This document shows positions 41,992 to 52,129 of a DNA stretch of 64,000 bases, one piece after another. Under the pieces are notes generated by a model. It did no database searches and was not told the origin of the DNA. It was given only the letters and a program-made list of their open reading frames with translations. The stretch's first letter is position 1; each line of letters begins with the position of its first letter. The position numbers were made by a program, and so were the translations under genes. Location: assembly GCA_021776685.1 (NCBI GenBank), contig JAJFFJ010000040.1, forward strand, positions 62,001-126,000, given 5' to 3'. The DNA comes from Alphaproteobacteria bacterium (GTDB taxonomy: Bacteria > Pseudomonadota > Alphaproteobacteria > Bin65).

Positions 41992-42840
41992 ATGGCTGAG
42001 AGCGTGCTTGAAGGCAAAGTTGTGATGATGACGGGCGCGGCCCAGGGCATGGGCCGGGAGATGTGTCTCGCCCTGGCCGAGGCCGGCGCCAACGTGGTCC
42101 TGATCGATATCGAAGAGGACGTGCTGAACGCCACGGCCAAAGAGGTCGAGGAAGCGGGCGGCCAGGGCTGTGCGCTGCCCGTCATTTGCGATGTGTCCAG
42201 CACGGAAGCGGCAGCAAACGCGCTGAAGCAAACCCTGGACCGCTATGGCCGGCTGGATGTGCTGGTCAATGACGCGGTCATCGGGCCGGAGAGTATCGGC
42301 GAGAATTTCTTTGGCGCGCCGCGTAAGTTTTGGGAACTGGACGACGGCCTCTGGAACGCCATGCTTCGGGTCAACATCTATGGGCCGCAGCTTATGACCA
42401 AGACGGTGGTCGGGCACATGATCGACAACGGTTGGGGACGGATCATCAACATCACCACCAGCCTCGACACCATGTACCGCTTCGGGCTCGGCGCCTATGG
42501 ACCGACCAAGGCGGCTCTGGAGGCGCACACCCACATTATGGCCCACGATCTGGAAGGCACCGGTGTGACGGCCAATGTGTTGATCCCCGGCGGACCTGTC
42601 TCCACCCGTATGTTCCCGGAGGACGCAGGCGCGCCGCGTGAACTGTTGCTGAAGCCGGACATCTTGCGGAAGCCAATCGTCTGGCTCTGCTCTGAGGAGT
42701 CGGACGGCGTCAACTCCATGCGCTTCCGCGGCGCGTTGTGGGATGACGCGACAGGTGGCGCAGGCTTTGTCGAGAAGGGCGGCGACCCGGTGGCCTGGAC
42801 CCAGCTCGGCGCGCAGGCGATCTATCCCGATGACCTCTAG
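41992..42840 (+). CDS. Short-chain dehydrogenase/reductase
   Basis: This 282-residue SDR has cofactor loop TGAAQGMGREMCLALAE (residues 15-31), VNDAVIG in place of the usual NNAG, the serine in NITTSLDTMY, and the catalytic AYGPTKAALEAHT. The ATG at 41992 follows a G-rich Shine-Dalgarno. It overlaps a small lipoprotein gene by 11 bp. Substrate unknown; the neighbouring epoxide hydrolase suggests small hydrophobic diols or ketones. Confidence 0.88.
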   Translation: MAESVLEGKVVMMTGAAQGMGREMCLALAEAGANVVLIDIEEDVLNATAKEVEEAGGQGCALPVICDVSSTEAAANALKQTLDRYGRLDVLVNDAVIGPESIGENFFGAPRKFWELDDGLWNAMLRVNIYGPQLMTKTVVGHMIDNGWGRIINITTSLDTMYRFGLGAYGPTKAALEAHTHIMAHDLEGTGVTANVLIPGGPVSTRMFPEDAGAPRELLLKPDILRKPIVWLCSEESDGVNSMRFRGALWDDATGGAGFVEKGGDPVAWTQLGAQAIYPDDL

Positions 42841-43159
42841 GCCGGTTCTGGCAATTGCCGCCGCTCTGATCCTTGCCGCTTGCGGCGACGATGCGGCGGT
42901 GGACGGCGGGCTGTCTGGCAGTTGGAAGAACAGCAGCGGCAGCCTTTCCTTTGACGATGGAAACGTCGTGCGCAAAGCCGGGCGGGTCACCCAAAAGGGC
43001 CGCTACAAGCTCCACGATGTGAAGGACAAGGCCGGCCGGATCGTTATCGTCATGGATGGCCAAAAGCTGACCTGCCGGTTCAGCATCATGGGTGAAATGC
43101 TGACCCTGGCCGAGCCCTGCGCCGCCAACTTCGACGGTGGCAGCTTTACCCGCAGCTAA
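42830..43159 (+). CDS. Small lipoprotein of unknown function
   Basis: This 109-residue predicted lipoprotein has a signal peptide with lipobox LAAC (lipidated Cys near residue 18). The small beta-rich domain that follows (SGSWKNSSGSLSFDDGNVVR, GRYKLHDVKDKAGRIVIVMD) resembles lipocalin- or lysozyme-inhibitor-like folds in pattern only. Two further cysteines (TCRFS, EPCAA) could form a disulfide. It is coupled to the upstream SDR by overlap and convergent with the epoxide hydrolase gene (4-bp overlap). Confidence 0.75.
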   Translation: MTSRPVLAIAAALILAACGDDAAVDGGLSGSWKNSSGSLSFDDGNVVRKAGRVTQKGRYKLHDVKDKAGRIVIVMDGQKLTCRFSIMGEMLTLAEPCAANFDGGSFTRS

Positions 43160-44373
43160 AGCGCCTCGCCGAACTTCCGGATGTCGTCCAGCAGCAGGTC
43201 CGGCTCCTCCATGGCGGCGAAGTGGCCGCCGCGGGGCATGTTCGTCCAGTGGGTGACATTGTAGGCCTGCTCAACGAAGCGGCGCGGCGGGAAGGGCACG
43301 ATCTCGCGAGGGAAGGCGGCGATACCGGTGGGCACCTCGATCCGTTTGCCCGGCGGCAACAGGCCAGAGCCTTCTTCGCTGTGCCCCCGGTAGGTCCAGG
43401 CGGCTGTGTTGAAGCTGTCCGTCAGGATGTAGAGCAGAATGTTGCTCAGCAGCCGGTCGCGTCCGATCACGATATCCAGGCTTTCGTAACTGCCTGCGCT
43501 GCCCGCTGATGTGGGGTCGCCGTCTTCGGTCGATGTGCGGTCAATCCAGGTGCGGAATTTCTCACCGATCCATGCTGCCACGCCCACGGGGCTGTCATTC
43601 ATGGCATAGGCCAGGGTCTCCGGCTTGGTCGCCTGGATATGGTAGTAGCCGCCGCCGACCTGCACCCACTTCTGTGCCTGTCGCTGCCAGGCCAGCTCCT
43701 CGCCGCCCTCGGGCGGCAGCGGGCGTGCCTTGTCGCCCACCCGTTCCGTGGCGCGCAGCGCGTACATGTTCAGGTGGATGGCGCGGCAGGCATCATGTTC
43801 AAACCCCAGCCAGGAGCAGATGACGGAGCCCCAGTCGCCGCCCTGGGCGGTATAGCGGTCATAGCCCAGTTCATCGGCCATCAGCCGCGCGAGATATCCG
43901 GCCATCGCCCGCGGTCCGATGGGGCGGTCGGGCTTGCCGCTGAAGGCGTATCCCGGCAGGGAGGGCACCACCACGTGGAAGGCGGGCGCCCCCGGTGCAC
44001 CATTGCCGTCCGGGTCGGTCAAATGGGGGATCAGTTCCTCGAACTCAAGAATCGAGCCGGGCCAGCCATGCACCAAAAGCAGCGGCGTCGCGTCTTCGCG
44101 CGGGCTCCGCTGATGGATGAAGTGTATGTCCAGGGGGCCACCGTCACCGTCAATCTCCGCCGTGAAGTGGGGCAGACGATTGAGCCGTGCCTGGGTTTCT
44201 GCCCAATCATATTCCGCCGCCCAATAGCTGATCAGGCCGCGAAACCAGGCCGGATCCGGTCCCAGGGACCACCCACTGTCTGCGGCCTCATGGTGCCATG
44301 CATGGTTGCGGAGGCGGTCCGCCACCCAGTCCAGCTTCGCTTGCGGAATTTCAATCTGATACGGCGTTGCCAT
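43156..44373 (-). CDS. Epoxide hydrolase (EHN/alpha-beta hydrolase)
   Basis: This 405-residue alpha/beta hydrolase has the N-terminal EHN domain (PQAKLDWVADRLRNHAW, about residues 10-115). Then come the oxyanion-hole motif HGWPGSILEFEELIPHL, the nucleophile Asp in TAQGGDWGSVICSWLG, and the C-terminal His in PRGGHFAAMEEP. Family members open epoxides to diols, as in microsomal and limonene-type pathways. The substrate cannot be read from sequence. Confidence 0.93.
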   Translation of the reverse strand: MATPYQIEIPQAKLDWVADRLRNHAWHHEAADSGWSLGPDPAWFRGLISYWAAEYDWAETQARLNRLPHFTAEIDGDGGPLDIHFIHQRSPREDATPLLLVHGWPGSILEFEELIPHLTDPDGNGAPGAPAFHVVVPSLPGYAFSGKPDRPIGPRAMAGYLARLMADELGYDRYTAQGGDWGSVICSWLGFEHDACRAIHLNMYALRATERVGDKARPLPPEGGEELAWQRQAQKWVQVGGGYYHIQATKPETLAYAMNDSPVGVAAWIGEKFRTWIDRTSTEDGDPTSAGSAGSYESLDIVIGRDRLLSNILLYILTDSFNTAAWTYRGHSEEGSGLLPPGKRIEVPTGIAAFPREIVPFPPRRFVEQAYNVTHWTNMPRGGHFAAMEEPDLLLDDIRKFGEAL

Positions 44374-44707
44374 CTGAGGCTCCCCTGAAAGAGGGCTCTA
44401 TACGCCAGTGACCGGCATCTGATTTCAAGGATGAAGTGGGCCGGGAAGTTGAGGGAGGTGAGAGACCGGCCGCAGGACGGGGGAGGGGAAGGGTGGGGAA
44501 CGTCCTGCGGCCGGTTCATCTCTCCGGCCGGGCGCCGGGGAACGCCGGGATTGGCCGGTTCGTCAGCAGTGGTGCGGCGCATATGCGCTGCGCTCCTGCT
44601 CTTGAGATATATCTAGGCATCGGCAGTGGCGGAAATTCAGGCGTAAAGGGGCATTTCGGCGGCAAATTCAGGCCGAATAAGGGCAGGGTTTCCCGGAAAT
44701 TAAAGTC
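44374..44707. other. Intergenic region with a hairpin that encloses a G-rich loop
   Basis: These 334 bp between two minus-strand genes hold no gene. A long perfect hairpin with a G-quadruplex-capable loop lies at 44465-44515 (separate entry). A 10-bp palindrome AGATATATCT sits at 44605-44614, a plausible -10 or operator region for the epoxide hydrolase gene downstream. Confidence 0.5.
44465..44515. other. 15-bp perfect hairpin with G-quadruplex motif in its loop
   Basis: Arms ACCGGCCGCAGGACG (44465-44479) and CGTCCTGCGGCCGGT (44501-44515) pair perfectly. The 21-base loop has G-tracts of 4-5, 4, 3 and 4 separated by A, AA and T (44479-44498). It lies about 90 bp upstream of the epoxide hydrolase start and about 190 bp past the end of the dioxygenase gene. 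Confidence 0.75.
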
Positions 44708-45739
44708 TTAACGAGGGTCGAAGACTGGCACGTCTTTGGCCATTTCGGCTCCGGTGTCTGACCGGTCGGCTGGCAGGTCGGCTGGCACATCGGGCGTGGC
44801 GTATTCCAGGAAGCTGTCCGGCAGGGCGCCGCCCCAGTAAACGCCGGTGCCGCGAGCTTCCTCATCCCACACCACGGGCTTGAAATCCGGCGCAAACACG
44901 AGGAATCCGCTGGTGTAGATTTCGACCCGGTTGCCGCCCGGCTCATAGGAATAGAGATAGAAGGCCTGGCTGTTGTTGTGCTTGGACGGCCCTGCTTCGA
45001 TGAAGATGTCATGCTCGCTGAGGATGTCTGCGGCTCGCAGAACATCGGACTTGTCCTCGACCCACAGGGAGAAATGGTGGAGCCGGCCGTGCTGGCCGCG
45101 GATGTCGGTGACATAGGCCAGTTCGTGATGGGTGGCTGACGTACTCATCCACGAGCCAATTTCCTTGGTGCCATTTTCGTAGACCACCTGTTCCCGCAGG
45201 CGCAGTCCCAGGGTATCGGAGGCGAACTTGCGATTGGCTGCTACATCCGCGCAACAGACGGCCAGGTGGTCTGTGCGCCGGACGCCGATACCGTCCTTGG
45301 GATATTTCATGGGCAGGTTCTTCAGATTGGAGCGCAGGTGCTCCGGCGCCTCGTAGCGGTCTTCCTGATAGTAGATCTCCATCAGGTGACCGTCCGGGTC
45401 GCGGAATTGATAGGCGCGGCCATGGCCAAAATCGCCGTTTATCCAGCCGATGCCGAGACCGGTGGCGTCGATTGCCGCCGCCCGCCGCTCCAGTGCGGGC
45501 TCGCTCGCCGCGCGCCAGGATATGCAGCCGACACCCGCGTCGTCTCCTTCGCTCAGCTTCAGGGTGGTGGCCGCATAGTCGCCATAGCCGCGCAGGTAGA
45601 CCGACTGGCCCTCCTGATGGGCGACTTCCATGCCGAGCAGATCGTGGAAATACCACAGGCTCTCCGCCGGCTTGGGCGTCATCAGTTCCACATGACCCAG
45701 ATGGGCGATATCCTGGAGCAGTTCACCATTGTCGGACAT
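44708..45739 (-). CDS. Extradiol ring-cleavage dioxygenase (catechol 2,3-dioxygenase-like, VOC fold)
   Basis: This 343-residue two-domain VOC protein would cleave a catecholic ring next to the diol. In the C-terminal catalytic domain the metal ligands are His in RTDHLAVCCAD, His in LHHFSLWVED and Glu in GNRVEIYTSG. The N-terminal domain (HLGHVELMTPKPAESLWYFH) is the non-catalytic copy. The ATG at 45739 has AAGGGA properly spaced; an upstream TTG is less fit. It is divergent from a proline racemase-like gene. Confidence 0.9.
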   Translation of the reverse strand: MSDNGELLQDIAHLGHVELMTPKPAESLWYFHDLLGMEVAHQEGQSVYLRGYGDYAATTLKLSEGDDAGVGCISWRAASEPALERRAAAIDATGLGIGWINGDFGHGRAYQFRDPDGHLMEIYYQEDRYEAPEHLRSNLKNLPMKYPKDGIGVRRTDHLAVCCADVAANRKFASDTLGLRLREQVVYENGTKEIGSWMSTSATHHELAYVTDIRGQHGRLHHFSLWVEDKSDVLRAADILSEHDIFIEAGPSKHNNSQAFYLYSYEPGGNRVEIYTSGFLVFAPDFKPVVWDEEARGTGVYWGGALPDSFLEYATPDVPADLPADRSDTGAEMAKDVPVFDPR

Positions 45740-45818
45740 AGGGTTCCCTTTTCGCATAACGCGGCACGGTCAAAGCATGATCGGCGGGTGGCAAGGGGAC
45801 ATTGATGCAGGTCAACCC

Positions 45819-46841
45819 ATGACGTTGTTGCCGGCTTTACCGAGCGGAGTGATCGAAACCGTTGAGATGCACACGGGCGGAGAGCCGGTGCGCATTGTTG
45901 TCGGCGGGTGGCCGGAAGTGCCGGGCGCGACACTCCTGGACAAGCGCCGTCACGCAACGGCGGAACAGGACCATCTGCGCCGCTTCCTGATGCATGAGCC
46001 GCGCGGGCATTACGACATGTATGGCGTGCTGCCGGTAACGCCGGACCATCCGGATGCGCATCTCGCCGTCTTGTTCATGCACAATGCAGGATGGTCGACC
46101 ATGTGCGGCCATGCAGTGATCGCGCTCGGCCGCTGGGCGGTAGACCAAGGCATGGTCAGCACTGACGGCGACACGGCGCGGGTCAACATCCAGTGCCCCT
46201 GCGGTCTGGTGCCGGCGGATGTGGCGCTGAGCGGGCCGGATGCGGGGCAGGTGACCTTTGAGAGCGTACCCGCCTTTGCTGCGGCGCTGGATCAGAGCAT
46301 CGACTTGCCCCACATCGGCGATGTGGCTCTAGACGTCGGATATGGCGGTGCTTTTTACGCGATCCTAGCGGCCAGCCAACTTGGGCTTGATGTCCGTGAA
46401 AGCCCGGTGCGCGACCTGGTAGACGGGGCAGTTGGCGTGACCGAAGCTGTGAAGGCGCAATGTCCTCCCAGCCATCCAGAGGAACCGGATTTGAGCTTCC
46501 TTTACGGCACCATTCTGACTGATGGGGGCAGCGGACAGGGAGCAGCCAGCCGCAACGTCTGTGTCTTCGCCGACCGGCAGGTGGATCGCAGCCCTACCGG
46601 CAGCGGCGTCACGGCGCGGGTGGCCCTTGCCCATGCACGTGGAGAAATCGCGACCGGGGACACAGCTGTGTTTGAAAGTCTGACTGGCGCCCGGTTTACG
46701 GGTCGGGTCGGCCGCCGGCACCGCGTAGGTGATATCGATGCCGTGACCGTGGAGGTGACGGGCCGCGCCCACTATGCCGGCACGGCGCGCTTCACGTTGG
46801 AAGCGGACGATCCATTGGCTTCGGGCTTTCTGCTGCGCTAA
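45819..46841 (+). CDS. Trans-3-hydroxy-L-proline dehydratase-like protein (proline racemase family)
   Basis: This 340-residue protein is of the proline racemase family. The first catalytic cysteine is present (STMCGHAVIALG), but the second position is Thr (DRSPTGSG) instead of Cys. That Cys-to-Thr change is known to convert the fold into trans-3-hydroxy-L-proline dehydratase. The opening ETVEMHTGGEPVRIV is typical. It starts at ATG 45819; longer starts add non-family residues. Its 3' end nearly meets the convergent methyltransferase gene (4-bp gap). Confidence 0.87.
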   Translation: MTLLPALPSGVIETVEMHTGGEPVRIVVGGWPEVPGATLLDKRRHATAEQDHLRRFLMHEPRGHYDMYGVLPVTPDHPDAHLAVLFMHNAGWSTMCGHAVIALGRWAVDQGMVSTDGDTARVNIQCPCGLVPADVALSGPDAGQVTFESVPAFAAALDQSIDLPHIGDVALDVGYGGAFYAILAASQLGLDVRESPVRDLVDGAVGVTEAVKAQCPPSHPEEPDLSFLYGTILTDGGSGQGAASRNVCVFADRQVDRSPTGSGVTARVALAHARGEIATGDTAVFESLTGARFTGRVGRRHRVGDIDAVTVEVTGRAHYAGTARFTLEADDPLASGFLLR

Positions 46842-46845
46842 CCCC

Positions 46846-47664
46846 TCAGGGCTTCGTCGCCGTAAACATCGCCGCTGGAAATGCCAGGCGGATTTTGCCG
46901 TCGCGAAAGTGGCGGCTGGCCTTCTCCATAATTTCATCGTCGATGATTTTCCGGATTACCGGCGTCTGGCGTTCCAGCACCATCGGCGCGCGGACGATGC
47001 TCTTGTAGATCATGGTCAGAACATCTTCCGGCTTTTCGCATGTCCATTCCAGGTCCAGCCGGGTGAATTCCGGGTCGCGAAAGCCGGCTTTGGACAGGGC
47101 TGCTTTTGAGATTTCCGGATCCGAGTAGCGAAACATCGGCGGCGCCTCCGGCAGGTCCACGTCGAGGTTCGCGTGCTTCCGCATGGAGCCGCCGATCAGA
47201 CGCATCATCTCCGAGCCCTTGTCTGGCCCCAGCCAGACAGTGAAGCCATAGCGTCCACCGGCTTTGAGTACGCGGCAAGCTTCGGCCATGCCGGCCTCCG
47301 GTTCGGAGAAATGGAGAATGCCGAAAGCGCAGGCAACGGCATCGTAGGCGCCATCCGCTGCGGCAAGCGCCTCGCCATCGCCTTCGTTGAAACTGAGGCC
47401 GGGATAGTTTTGGCGCGCGTGCGCCACCATGGTGACGGCGAAGTCGATGCCATCCGCGTCTGCGCCCCCGGCGGCCGCCGCGGCCGTCAGGTGCCCGGTG
47501 CCGCAGCAGATATCCAGCAGGCGCTTGCCGGTCAGGCCTCCACCAACCGCGTCTAACAGCGGGTCAATGGCCTGGCGGGTGACGGTGGCGAACCAGGTGT
47601 CATAGGCATCTGCCTTTTCGGTCCAGCCTTTGTGTTCCAGATCCTTGAAAGTAACGTCCGGCAT
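46846..47664 (-). CDS. Class I SAM-dependent methyltransferase
   Basis: This 272-residue methyltransferase has motif I LLDICCGTGHLTAAAAAGGA and motif II/III in VACAFGILHFSEPE and CRVLKAGGRYGFTVWLGP. The ubiE/COQ5-type layout suggests a small-molecule substrate. The acceptor is unknown and no operon partner helps. It lies divergent from an aspartate aminotransferase gene. Confidence 0.85.
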   Translation of the reverse strand: MPDVTFKDLEHKGWTEKADAYDTWFATVTRQAIDPLLDAVGGGLTGKRLLDICCGTGHLTAAAAAGGADADGIDFAVTMVAHARQNYPGLSFNEGDGEALAAADGAYDAVACAFGILHFSEPEAGMAEACRVLKAGGRYGFTVWLGPDKGSEMMRLIGGSMRKHANLDVDLPEAPPMFRYSDPEISKAALSKAGFRDPEFTRLDLEWTCEKPEDVLTMIYKSIVRAPMVLERQTPVIRKIIDDEIMEKASRHFRDGKIRLAFPAAMFTATKP

Positions 47665-47718
47665 AAGACGGCTTCTCCTTGCGGGTTGGCACCAGTGATG
47701 GACAGGTTGTCCGGTTGA

Positions 47719-48987
<1,269 letters not shown>

Positions 48988-49159
48988 GGCGACCCGCCCG
49001 CATAGCGGGCCGTTAACCCTTTCCCTCTTGCCAAACTGGCGCTTCTGGCGTCACCATGACGGCACCAAAACAGGCGCACCAGCGCCGTCCTATACGTGCC
49101 GGTGCGTCCCGGGAGGAAACAAGGGCCTGCGAACAGGTCCTAACCCAGGGAGGTGACGT

Positions 49160-51184
49160 GTGGCACGTTCTCAACGATGCGCAGCGCTGGTTGGACCGTA
49201 TTTGAGCGGCAAGACCAGCCTGCTGGAAAGCATTCTCTTAGTAACCGAAAAGATCCATCGCCGGGGCATGGTGCCGGAGGGCAACACCGTGGGCGACGCC
49301 TCGCCGGAATCGCGCGCCCGCGAAATGTCCACTGAAATGAACATCGCCAACATGACCTATCTGGATGACCCCTGGGCCATCCTGGATTGCCCGGGATCCC
49401 TCGAGTTTTTGCAGGAATCGCGTCATGCGCTGATGGTCGCCGATGTGGCTGTGGTGGTTTGCGAGCCGGACCTGGACAAGGCCATGATGCTCGCGCCCAC
49501 GCTCAAGTTTCTGGACGAACACGACATCCCGCATATCGTCTTCATCAACAAGATCGACCAGCTGGGCCAGACCAGCATCGCTGATCTGCTGTCCGCCATG
49601 CAGGATGCTTCCGACCGGCCGCTCGTGCTGCGTCATATCCCGATCCGTGACGGCGATGAGGTCAAAGGCTATGTCGATCTCGCCTCCGAGCGCGCCTACG
49701 AATACAAGGAAGGTCAGGCCTCGGCGCTGATCGAAATTCCCTCGGACGTATCTCTCGAAGAAGAGGAAGCGCGCCAGCAGATGCTGGAGTCGTTGGCCGA
49801 CTTCGATGATTCGTTGCTGGAGCAGCTTCTGGAAGAGGCCGTGCCGCCTAAGGACGAAGTCTACAAATATCTCACCGACACCATGCGCGACGACAAGATT
49901 GTGCCAGTGATGTTGGGCAGCGCGGTCAACGACAACGGCGTGCGCCGGCTGCTGAAGCTGCTGCGCCACGAGACGCCGGATTACGAAGGCGCGGCCATGC
50001 GCTGTGAGCTGGAGCCGGGCGACGCACCCTTGGCGACCGTCTTCAAGACCCTGCACATGCCACATACGGGCAAACTGTCGGTGTCCCGCATCTGGGGCGG
50101 CACCATCAAGGATGGCATGACGCTCAACGACGAGCGGGTTTCGGGCATCACCCGTCTGAACGGCTACGAACAGGAAAAGCTGAGCAGCGCCGCGCCGGGA
50201 GATGTGGTTGGTCTCGGACGCATGGATTCGGTTCACACCGGGAACAGGCTCAGCGAAACCGGTGATGGCCCCACGGGCATCTGGCCGGCGCCGGCGATGC
50301 CGCTTTTTTCCCGCGCAATTGAGGCGGAGAATCGCGACGACGAAACCAAGCTGTCGACGGCGATTTCCAAGGTGATCGAGGAAGACGGTTCACTCCGCAT
50401 CGACCACAATCCGGATACCCGTGAGATGGTCATGTCCGGCCAGGGCGATATCCATATTCGCGTCGCGCTCGACCGGCTGAAGAGCAAATACAATGTCGGC
50501 GTCGTCGGCCGGCAGCCGCAGGTGGCCTACAAGGAGACAATCAAGAAGACAATCTCCCAGCATGCCCGTCATAAAAAGCAGTCGGGTGGCCATGGCCAGT
50601 TCGGCGACGTGCATATCGACATCAAGCCGCTGCCGCGGGGGACGGGTTTCGAGTTCGCCGAAAAAATTCACGGCGGTTCGGTGCCGAAGCAGTACATCCC
50701 TGCCGTTGAGAAAGGCGTGAAGGAATATCTGCAACGTGGCCCGTTGGGCTTTCCGGTGGTCGATGTGGCGGTGGTCCTGACAGACGGTCAGTATCATGCG
50801 GTGGACAGCTCGGATCAGGCCTTTTCCCTGGCCGGTTCGCTGGCCATGCGCGAGGGCATGCCGAAGGCGGGGCCTGTGCTGCTGGAGCCGATCTACGATG
50901 TGAAAATATCGGCGCCAAACAGTTTCACCTCCAACATCCAGGCGCTGATCAGCGGCCGTCGCGGCCAAATTCTCGGCTTCGACGCCAAGAGCGGTTGGAG
51001 CGGCTGGGACGAGGTGTCGGCCAAGTTGCCCGAGTCAGAGGTGCAGGATCTGATCATCGAGCTGCGCTCCCTGACCAAGGGCGTCGGCAGTTTTGAGTCG
51101 AACTTCGATCACCTGCAGGAGCTGACCGGCCGTCTGGCGGATGATGTGGTCCAGGCCCGCAACGGCAACGCGGAAGCGTCCTAA
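49160..51184 (+). CDS. EF-G-like translational GTPase with altered G motifs
   Basis: This 674-residue protein has the EF-G domain order G, II, III, IV, V. G1 is GPYLSGKT and G4 NKID. But G3 is DCPGS where EF-G has DTPGH, so the catalytic His is Ser, and the switch I RGIT motif is missing (REMSTEMN). Domain IV is intact (SGGHGQFGDVHIDIKPL, VPKQYIPAVEKGVKEYLQRG), as is V (EPIYDVKISAP). It starts at a GTG after GGGAGGTGA. It is a stand-alone paralogue, as in other alphaproteobacteria, not the str-operon gene. Role unknown; ribosome rescue or regulation is possible. Confidence 0.88.
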   Translation: MARSQRCAALVGPYLSGKTSLLESILLVTEKIHRRGMVPEGNTVGDASPESRAREMSTEMNIANMTYLDDPWAILDCPGSLEFLQESRHALMVADVAVVVCEPDLDKAMMLAPTLKFLDEHDIPHIVFINKIDQLGQTSIADLLSAMQDASDRPLVLRHIPIRDGDEVKGYVDLASERAYEYKEGQASALIEIPSDVSLEEEEARQQMLESLADFDDSLLEQLLEEAVPPKDEVYKYLTDTMRDDKIVPVMLGSAVNDNGVRRLLKLLRHETPDYEGAAMRCELEPGDAPLATVFKTLHMPHTGKLSVSRIWGGTIKDGMTLNDERVSGITRLNGYEQEKLSSAAPGDVVGLGRMDSVHTGNRLSETGDGPTGIWPAPAMPLFSRAIEAENRDDETKLSTAISKVIEEDGSLRIDHNPDTREMVMSGQGDIHIRVALDRLKSKYNVGVVGRQPQVAYKETIKKTISQHARHKKQSGGHGQFGDVHIDIKPLPRGTGFEFAEKIHGGSVPKQYIPAVEKGVKEYLQRGPLGFPVVDVAVVLTDGQYHAVDSSDQAFSLAGSLAMREGMPKAGPVLLEPIYDVKISAPNSFTSNIQALISGRRGQILGFDAKSGWSGWDEVSAKLPESEVQDLIIELRSLTKGVGSFESNFDHLQELTGRLADDVVQARNGNAEAS

Positions 51185-51203
51185 GCAGGCTGTTCGAGCG
51201 TTG

Positions 51204-51227
51204 AAAGGGCGGGGTTTCCCGCCCTTT
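51204..51227 (+). terminator. Terminator-like hairpin after the EF-G-like gene
   Basis: AAAGGGCGGG (51204-51213) pairs with CCCGCCCTTT (51218-51227) across a GTTT loop, 20 bp past the stop. The T-tract is within the stem end and is weak after it. Confidence 0.8.
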
Positions 51228-51250
51228 CTGCGTTTGCGTTTGGTGGTGTG

Positions 51251-51298
51251 CCCGGTGGCGCGCCTGGCGGCGTATCCGGTGGCGTGTCAGGCCCGGCG
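51251..51298. repeat. 12-bp imperfect tandem repeats before the hydratase gene
   Basis: CCCGGTGGCGCG, CCTGGCGGCGTA, TCCGGTGGCGTG and TCAGGCCCGGCG are consecutive 12-bp units (51251-51298), the last degraded. They lie between the EF-G-like terminator and the hydratase ribosome site. Confidence 0.7.
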
Positions 51299-51346
51299 CT
51301 TGCCGCGTGCCCGGTTCCGCGCTACCCCATCCGGGGAGGAATTATC

Positions 51347-52129
51347 ATGACACCAGATCAAGCCCAGGCGGCAGCAGGGCTGCTGCACGCCGCGCGATTG
51401 TCCGCGACCGCCATGGTGGCGCTGCCGGAAGACTGCCGGCCCGCGGATGTGGAAGAAGGGCGGGCGATCCAGGAAGTCTGGGCGGCCACCGCAGGTTGGG
51501 AGATAGCCGGCTACAAGATTGGCTGCACGTCCGTGCATGCGCAGCATATGCTCGGCACCGATAGTCCTTTTCCCGGCAGGGTGTTCCGGCCTTTCGTCCA
51601 TGACAGTCCGGCGACCATCGAGAACGGCATGATTTCAATGATGGTGGAGGGCGAGTTCGCCTTTCGCCTCGGCGCTGACCTGTCTGCCCGCGACCGGACC
51701 TACGACCGCGCGGAGGTGGAGGAAGCGGTCGCCGCCGTGATCCCGGCCATCGAACTGATCGATACCCGATTCACGGAATTCGTTGGCGTCGGCGTCGCCA
51801 ATCTGGTGGCGGATATGGGCGCCAATGGTGGCCTGGTATTGGGTGCGGCCGTGGAAGACTGGCGGGCGCTTGATCTCGCGGCTAACCCGGTTTCCATGAC
51901 CATGGCTGGCGAACTGAAGGCCTCGGGCACCGGCGCAGATGCCCTCGGTCATCCGCTGAATGCGTTGACCTGGCTGGCCAACGACCTGTCCCGGCGCGGC
52001 TTCGGGCTGGAGGCCGGCATGGTGGTCACCACCGGCACCTGCACCGAAGTGTTTCCAGTGCCAGCCGGTGCGACGGCAATTGCAGATCATGGCCCGCTCG
52101 GCCGGGTGGAGGTGACCCTTGCCGGCTGA
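51347..52129 (+). CDS. 2-oxopent-4-enoate hydratase-like protein (MhpD/FAH family)
   Basis: This 260-residue protein matches MhpD-type hydratases of meta-cleavage pathways: GWEIAGYKIGCTSVHAQHMLG, the acidic metal-binding EGEFAFRLGADL, AVIPAIELIDTRF, ANLVADMGANGGLVLGA and the C-terminal VVTTGTCTEVFPV. It hydrates a 2-hydroxy-2,4-dienoate, or decarboxylates in some members. GGGAGGA precedes the ATG at 51347. It overlaps the next gene, an acyl-CoA carboxyltransferase, by 11 bp. A ring-cleavage dioxygenase is 6 kb away. Confidence 0.88.
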   Translation: MTPDQAQAAAGLLHAARLSATAMVALPEDCRPADVEEGRAIQEVWAATAGWEIAGYKIGCTSVHAQHMLGTDSPFPGRVFRPFVHDSPATIENGMISMMVEGEFAFRLGADLSARDRTYDRAEVEEAVAAVIPAIELIDTRFTEFVGVGVANLVADMGANGGLVLGAAVEDWRALDLAANPVSMTMAGELKASGTGADALGHPLNALTWLANDLSRRGFGLEAGMVVTTGTCTEVFPVPAGATAIADHGPLGRVEVTLAG

